9,056 nucleotides of DNA from positions 14,542 to 23,597 of the forward strand of contig PMCE01000563.1 in NCBI GenBank assembly GCA_003154025.1, in the 5' to 3' direction. Position 1 is the first letter of the stretch; every line of letters begins with the position of its first letter. The translations under genes were made by a program, and so were the position numbers. This document shows positions 5,451-9,056 of the stretch, in pieces. This DNA comes from Syntrophaceae bacterium. GTDB lineage: Bacteria > Desulfobacterota > SM23-61. Below the pieces are notes generated by a model that was given only the letters and a program-made list of their open reading frames with translations, searched no databases and was not told where the DNA came from.

Positions 5451-6487
5451 TGGAAAAAGTAATGAGAAGAGCAGGCGAATATGTGATCCCTCATGAGGCC
5501 ATTCCCGAGGTGATGAGCCGGATCAGCGTCTATCCCGAAGATCAATCCGTTTGCGTCGAGCGAACCGAAGCAATGTTCACCACCTACTGGGCCAGCGCAG
5601 GGGAAGTATCTCCCTTTTTCCTGGCGGTCATGAAGGAGAAAAAGATCCTGGGGTCCCGCTGCCCCAAATGCAAGATGGTGATCTGCCCGCCCTACATGAC
5701 CCGCTGTCCGGTCTGCCAGAATGAGGATTTTAGCCTGGTAAACCTGGAAACCGGGATTGAGATGCCCCAGGTGGGGTATATGCTGGGAACCCCTCCCATT
5801 ACGGTCTTTGCCAACGCCCGCTTCGCCCGTTACGCTCCCTTCGGCCGGGGCCGGGTAATCCTGGGAGACTCTCAGTCCGCGCTGCCCATCCAGGTCTTCA
5901 CCACCACCGGGTTCCTGAAGCCGGGGATCTTCAAGGCGGGAACCAAGGTGAAGGTCATCTTCCGGAAGGTCCGGATGGGATTTTCCACCGATTACTTCGC
6001 CGTTCCACTGGACGAAGTCCCCCAGAAATTGAGGGACAAAAACGGGGTGGAGGAGACCGCCCTCAAATGGAAGAGCATGGAGATCGAAGAACCCGGGTTG
6101 ACCGACGCCTTCAAGAAGCAGTTCCCTAAAGCCCTCCAGGCGGTCGCCAAATTTTTTGGCGCGATCCCGAAGAGTCCTCGCGCCCAGCGCGATGTCGCCA
6201 ATTGGACCCGGAAGATTCTGGTCAAGACCGGCGGAGGAAATTTCGGCCTGCTACTGGACAAGCAGAGGATTAAAGTGGTGAAGGGGAAGATACCCCGCCC
6301 CGACCTGGTGATGGTCGTGGAAGACCCGGCACATCTCATCGGATGGACAAACGGGGACTCCCTGGTCAACCTGATCCGTACCGGGGGTGCCGGGATCAAC
6401 AACCTGCAGGATATGGAAACAATCTTCAAGTTCGACCGACTCCCCCGGTCGATCCGGAGGGATGCGGAAGAGAGAAACAGGAAATAA
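5450..6487 (+). CDS. DUF35 zinc-ribbon/OB-fold protein with C-terminal SCP2-like domain
   Basis: A 345-residue protein with three parts. Residues 1 to about 45 are a poorly conserved N-terminal extension. Residues about 46-195 form the DUF35 module: a helix (YWASAGEVSPFFLAVMKEKK), a zinc ribbon with C71-x2-C74 and C86-x2-C89 (plus C79), then a beta-rich OB-fold. Residues about 215-333 resemble the SCP2 sterol/lipid-binding fold (NFGLLLDKQRIKVVKG, then LVMVVEDPAHLIGWTNGD, then a Gly-rich turn). DUF35 proteins act as partners of thiolase-fold enzymes, binding the CoA portion and completing the active site. SCP2 domains hold hydrophobic acyl chains. The start codon shares its A with the stop of the preceding gene, with AGAGGGGGG (5434-5442) as ribosome site, so the two subunits are probably translationally coupled and made in equal amounts. 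The DUF35 call is firm. The SCP2 call is by pattern only. Confidence 0.82.
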   Translation: MEKVMRRAGEYVIPHEAIPEVMSRISVYPEDQSVCVERTEAMFTTYWASAGEVSPFFLAVMKEKKILGSRCPKCKMVICPPYMTRCPVCQNEDFSLVNLETGIEMPQVGYMLGTPPITVFANARFARYAPFGRGRVILGDSQSALPIQVFTTTGFLKPGIFKAGTKVKVIFRKVRMGFSTDYFAVPLDEVPQKLRDKNGVEETALKWKSMEIEEPGLTDAFKKQFPKALQAVAKFFGAIPKSPRAQRDVANWTRKILVKTGGGNFGLLLDKQRIKVVKGKIPRPDLVMVVEDPAHLIGWTNGDSLVNLIRTGGAGINNLQDMETIFKFDRLPRSIRRDAEERNRK

Positions 6488-6510
6488 TCATCCCGGACAA
6501 AATTTATCTA

Positions 6511-6572
6511 CCCGGGTGATGGGGTGATTCTCCCTCACCCGGGGAAGGGCAGCTCCCGATTGGCCGAGCTGC
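6511..6572 (+). terminator. Tandem strong hairpins after the DUF35-SCP2 gene
   Basis: CCCGGGTGA (6511-6519) pairs perfectly with TCACCCGGG (6535-6543). The stem continues inward past one bulged T by four pairs (GGGG/TCCC, one G-U) to the loop TGATTC. A second hairpin joins GCAGCTC (6549-6555) to GAGCTGC (6566-6572). Neither is followed by a T-tract, so intrinsic termination is doubtful. They may block 3' exonucleases or attenuate read-through into the SDR gene. Confidence 0.45.
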
Positions 6573-6593
6573 AAGCATTCCGAGAGAAATAAA

Positions 6594-6657
6594 TGGTTTC
6601 TTTCAAGAGGACGAAGAGTATTCTTCTGACCTTTCACGGCCAAAAAAGAAAGAACCA
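6594..6657. repeat. Nested inverted repeats in the AT-rich spacer before the SDR gene
   Basis: TGGTTTCTTTC (6594-6604) pairs with GAAAGAACCA (6648-6657) with one bulged T. Inside it, GAAGA (6613-6617) pairs with TCTTC (6622-6626) around GTAT. The spacer is clearly more AT-rich than the flanking genes. No RNA family was recognised. The repeats lie upstream of the SDR promoter and could be an operator or the remains of an element. Confidence 0.3.
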
Positions 6658-6678
6658 ATTACGAAAAAGATTTTTAGC

Positions 6679-6708
6679 TTGACTTTCTTGGAGGCTTTGA
6701 GATATAGG
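6679..6708 (+). promoter_or_regulatory. Sigma70-type promoter for the SDR gene
   Basis: TTGACT (6679-6684, five of six matches), an 18-nt spacer and TATAGG (6703-6708, four of six) predict a start near 6714-6716, leaving a leader of about 35 nt before the ATG at 6750. The SDR and binding-protein genes can thus be transcribed independently of the thiolase-like operon. The spacer holds TTTCTTGGAGG, similar to the repeats before the thiolase-like gene. Confidence 0.55.
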
Positions 6709-6749
6709 CTTTTAACAGTAGACAGAAAAGGGCTATCCCGAGGTTCAAT

Positions 6750-7607
6750 ATGAGTCAGGCAATATCATCTGAATTGCAAGAACCTCTGATCCGACGGGAA
6801 GACGTATTAATCATCCCGGATAAATATTTCCAGGCCAAAAACGTTGCCGTCGTCACCGGAGCCGCAAGCGGCGTAGGACGGGCAACGGCCATTGCCTTAG
6901 CGGTCAATGGATTGACCGTAGCGGGGTTGGATGTTGACGAGACCCGCGGCCGGGAAACGGCGGATATGGCCAAGGCGCTCGGAGGAAAAGTCCTCTTCGT
7001 CAAAACCGATCTTACCAGAGACGAAGACATTGAAAATTCCGTTCAGAAGGCCAGGCAGTACGGGGCCATCAAATTTTTAGCCAACATCGCCGGCATTCAG
7101 CATATCAACTCCATCGAAGATTTCCCCCTGGAAAAGTATGACCTCATGCAGAGGATCATGCTTAGAGCCCCTTTCTACCTCTCCAAACTCTGCATTCCTC
7201 AAATGAAGGCCGGCGAAGAAGGAACAGGCGCCGTCGGGAACATGAGCTCCATCCATGGTCACATCGTAACGAAGAACAAGCCGGTTTATAACATTATCAA
7301 ATTTGCCCTCCGGGGCCTGACCCAATCCATCGCCGCAGAAGGAGAAGGAAAAATCCGTTCCTTCACCGTGAGCACGGGTTTTGTGAGAACCCCCCTGGTT
7401 TTAAAACAGATCCCCGACCAAGCCCGGCAGCGAGGGATTTCTCCTGAAGAAGTCGTGAGAGAGGTAATGATGGGCAGGTCGCAAGTGAAAGAGATGATGA
7501 CTCCGATCGAAGTAGGAAACCTGTTCACCGTAGGGTTTTCTCACGTAGGGAAATACCTGGTCGGAGGGGACCTCCTATTCGACGGAGGAATGGTCAAGAC
7601 TTATTAG
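6750..7607 (+). CDS. SDR-family oxidoreductase, D-3-hydroxybutyrate dehydrogenase-like
   Basis: A 285-residue classical short-chain dehydrogenase/reductase. The cofactor motif is TGAASGVG (36-43). Asp61 at the end of the second strand suggests NAD(H) rather than NADP(H). NIAG (112-115) is the NNAG-type motif, and the catalytic residues are Ser167 (NMSSIHG), Tyr180 and Lys184 (YNIIK). The segment VRTPLVLKQIPDQARQRGISPEEVVREVM (212-240) closely follows D-3-hydroxybutyrate dehydrogenases, so a 3-hydroxy/3-oxo short acid or acyl-CoA is a likely substrate. Oddities: about 28 extra residues come before the Rossmann fold, the usual PG motif after strand six reads STG (208-210), and the C-terminal segment FSHVGKYLVGGDLLFDGG departs from the common form. 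The start has only a modest ribosome site (GAGG, 6740-6743). The solute-binding protein gene follows 69 nt downstream, probably on the same transcript. Confidence 0.88.
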   Translation: MSQAISSELQEPLIRREDVLIIPDKYFQAKNVAVVTGAASGVGRATAIALAVNGLTVAGLDVDETRGRETADMAKALGGKVLFVKTDLTRDEDIENSVQKARQYGAIKFLANIAGIQHINSIEDFPLEKYDLMQRIMLRAPFYLSKLCIPQMKAGEEGTGAVGNMSSIHGHIVTKNKPVYNIIKFALRGLTQSIAAEGEGKIRSFTVSTGFVRTPLVLKQIPDQARQRGISPEEVVREVMMGRSQVKEMMTPIEVGNLFTVGFSHVGKYLVGGDLLFDGGMVKTY

Positions 7608-7676
7608 CGGCTGAGATGTCCGGGCGGGTTGCTGCCTTAAACCTAAATTCCAAAAAATAACTTCAGGAGGGCGACG

Positions 7677-8948
7677 ATGAAAAAATTTGCGATCATCACA
7701 GTTCTGGCCTTTATCCTTTGCGTCTTTACTGTTTCCATGGTCATGGCTCAGGCCAAGCCGGCAGCTAAGCCCGCAGCCAAACCCGCACCCGGCAAAGAAC
7801 CCATCAAAATCGGGGCCATCTATGACTTTGCCGGACCTTGTTACATGTATTCTGAATCGGCGGTCAACGGCATCCGGATCGCTATGGAAGAGATCAATGG
7901 GAAAGGCGGCATCTTAGGAAGGAAACTCGACCTGATCGTTCGGGATACAGAGGCCAAAGTCGATGTCGGCGCAAGGGAGACAAAGGATTTGATCCTTCGA
8001 GAGAAAGTAAATTTCCTCATGGGACCATGTAGTAGCGGTGTTTCCCTGGCTATGCAGGTGGTGCATACCGAGTATAAGGTAATGAGGGTAGTGGGAATCG
8101 CCAATACAGAAGCGATGACCGTTGACAAGTTCACTCCTTACATCTTCCAAGTTGTCCCGAATACCTATATGGAAGCAATCGCTAATACACGGTACCTCAT
8201 GAAAAAAGTCCCAACAGCGAAGAAGTTCTGCACCATCGGCCCGGATTATGAATTTGGCCGGCGCGAGGAGGCAGCCTTCTCCGAAGAGATCAAAAAGTTG
8301 GTGCCGGATGCTGAAATTCTCTACCAGGCCTGGCCAAAGCCGGGGGAAACGGACTTCACCTCGTTTATTACTGCGATAATGGCCAAAAAACCCGATGCAG
8401 TCCACGGCTCACTATTCGGTGGAGACCTGGTAGCCTTTGCCAAGCAGGCCAAACCCTATGGTTTCTTCGAAAAAATACCGATGATTTCACTTTTTGACCT
8501 TCCTGTTCTAATCGCCTTGGGGGAGGATGCCCCCGAAGGAACATTTGCTTTCGGGAGGGGATGTTTCTTCATGGACCCCAATCCCAAAATGATGGAGTTT
8601 GTCCAAAAGTTTAAAAAGGCCCGTGGGGCATATCCAGACTCATGGTCGGTCATGGCTTATGATACCGTTTATCTCATCAAGGCATCAATCGAAAAGGCTA
8701 AGACAGCTGAGACCGAAGCTGTCATTAAAGCGATGGAGGGAATGACCCTTGACAGCTTGAGAGGGAAATTTACCATTCGGTCTTTAGACCATATGGGTAC
8801 CGTCCCCAGTTATCAGGGAGTCATTAGTAAAGACCCCAACTACCCATTTAAAATCTGGAAGGACCTCTCCCGGATTCCTGGAGACGAGGTTATCCGCCCC
8901 GAAGCCAGTGTGCGAGAAATCTGGAAGAAAACAGGAGTGGTGAGATAG
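7677..8948 (+). CDS. Branched-chain amino acid/amide-type ABC transporter substrate-binding protein
   Basis: A 423-residue periplasmic solute receptor of the LivJ/LivK (Peripla_BP_6) family. Residues 1-24 are a Sec signal peptide (KK, hydrophobic core, then VMA) with likely cleavage before Gln25. The only Cys in this region (C15) is not in a lipobox, so a free periplasmic protein is favoured. An AKPAAKPAAKPAPGK linker (26-40) precedes the mature fold, which begins PIKIGAIYDFAGP and shows the family hallmarks AVNGIRIAMEEINGKGGILGRKLDLIVRD, a MGPCSSG pocket segment and PDYEFGRREEAAF. Ribosome site AGGAGG (7665-7670) is optimal. No permease or ATPase gene lies in the window, so the rest of the transporter is downstream or elsewhere. 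In catabolic clusters this family also binds aromatic and short carboxylic acids, so an amino acid ligand should not be assumed. Confidence 0.9.
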   Translation: MKKFAIITVLAFILCVFTVSMVMAQAKPAAKPAAKPAPGKEPIKIGAIYDFAGPCYMYSESAVNGIRIAMEEINGKGGILGRKLDLIVRDTEAKVDVGARETKDLILREKVNFLMGPCSSGVSLAMQVVHTEYKVMRVVGIANTEAMTVDKFTPYIFQVVPNTYMEAIANTRYLMKKVPTAKKFCTIGPDYEFGRREEAAFSEEIKKLVPDAEILYQAWPKPGETDFTSFITAIMAKKPDAVHGSLFGGDLVAFAKQAKPYGFFEKIPMISLFDLPVLIALGEDAPEGTFAFGRGCFFMDPNPKMMEFVQKFKKARGAYPDSWSVMAYDTVYLIKASIEKAKTAETEAVIKAMEGMTLDSLRGKFTIRSLDHMGTVPSYQGVISKDPNYPFKIWKDLSRIPGDEVIRPEASVREIWKKTGVVR

Positions 8949-9017
8949 ATAGTTCTCATCCGGAAACCCGGGAATTCTCCTCTCCCTCTGAGGGGCTGTG
9001 AAAAAATTGCCTTTTAG

Positions 9018-9047
9018 TGGTCACCCCGGTGAAAACCGGGGTCCAGG
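9018..9047. repeat. REP-like palindromic intergenic element
   Basis: ACCCCGGT (9023-9030) and ACCGGGGT (9035-9042) form a perfect 8-bp stem closed by a GAAA (GNRA) tetraloop. They are flanked by GGTC on the left and CCAGG on the right. The layout GTCA-stem-GAAA-stem-CCAGG matches the widespread intergenic repeat type of the form GTCATTCCCGCGAAAGCGGG followed by AATCCAG. Only one copy is visible and the window ends 9 nt later. The preceding 70 nt after the binding-protein gene hold only weak hairpin potential and no clear terminator. Confidence 0.6.
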
Positions 9048-9056
9048 CAGTTCTTA

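Noticed and set aside
8949..9017. Terminator after the solute-binding protein
   Set aside because: CCGG and CCCT/AGGG arms can form only 4-bp stems and no T-tract follows. The evidence is insufficient, and the transporter operon may continue downstream.

Overview
The window looks like part of a chromosome of a strictly anaerobic, delta-type proteobacterium (Desulfobacterota, Syntrophales or a relative). This is inferred from overall gene character: a HesB-like protein of the type seen in such genomes, a thiolase/DUF35/SCP2 catabolic cluster, a LivK-type binding protein and moderately high GC. No rRNA or other taxonomic marker is present, so the assignment is tentative. All seven supported genes lie on the + strand. 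I see no tRNA, rRNA, transposase, CRISPR array or phage gene.

Region 1 (1-1250) is stress and Fe-S related. A small heat-shock protein (31-495) ends at a textbook intrinsic terminator (521-549). A strong sigma70-like promoter (647-675) then precedes a leader of about 195 nt with extensive predicted pairing (682-844), and after it a HesB/IscA-like protein (877-1200) that lacks the C-terminal cysteine motif of true IscA.

Region 2 (1251-6487) is the metabolic core. A palindrome-rich intergenic region precedes an 886-residue protein that joins a classical (Glu/Cys) aldehyde dehydrogenase to a complete iron-dependent alcohol dehydrogenase. Next come a thiolase-fold protein with both catalytic cysteines replaced and, overlapping it by one base, a zinc-ribbon/OB-fold (DUF35) protein with an SCP2-like C-terminal domain. 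The thiolase/DUF35 pair resembles the Ltp2-ChsH2 retro-aldolase type of complex. A plausible working model is that the pair makes or breaks a C-C bond in an acyl-CoA, releasing an aldehyde or ketone, and the fused dehydrogenase interconverts the aldehyde with its acid and alcohol. The substrate cannot be read from the sequence.

Region 3 (6488-9056) begins with two strong hairpins and an AT-rich spacer carrying its own promoter. An SDR oxidoreductase resembling D-3-hydroxybutyrate dehydrogenase follows, then a secreted Liv-type solute-binding protein that could capture the pathway substrate. The window closes with a REP-like palindrome.
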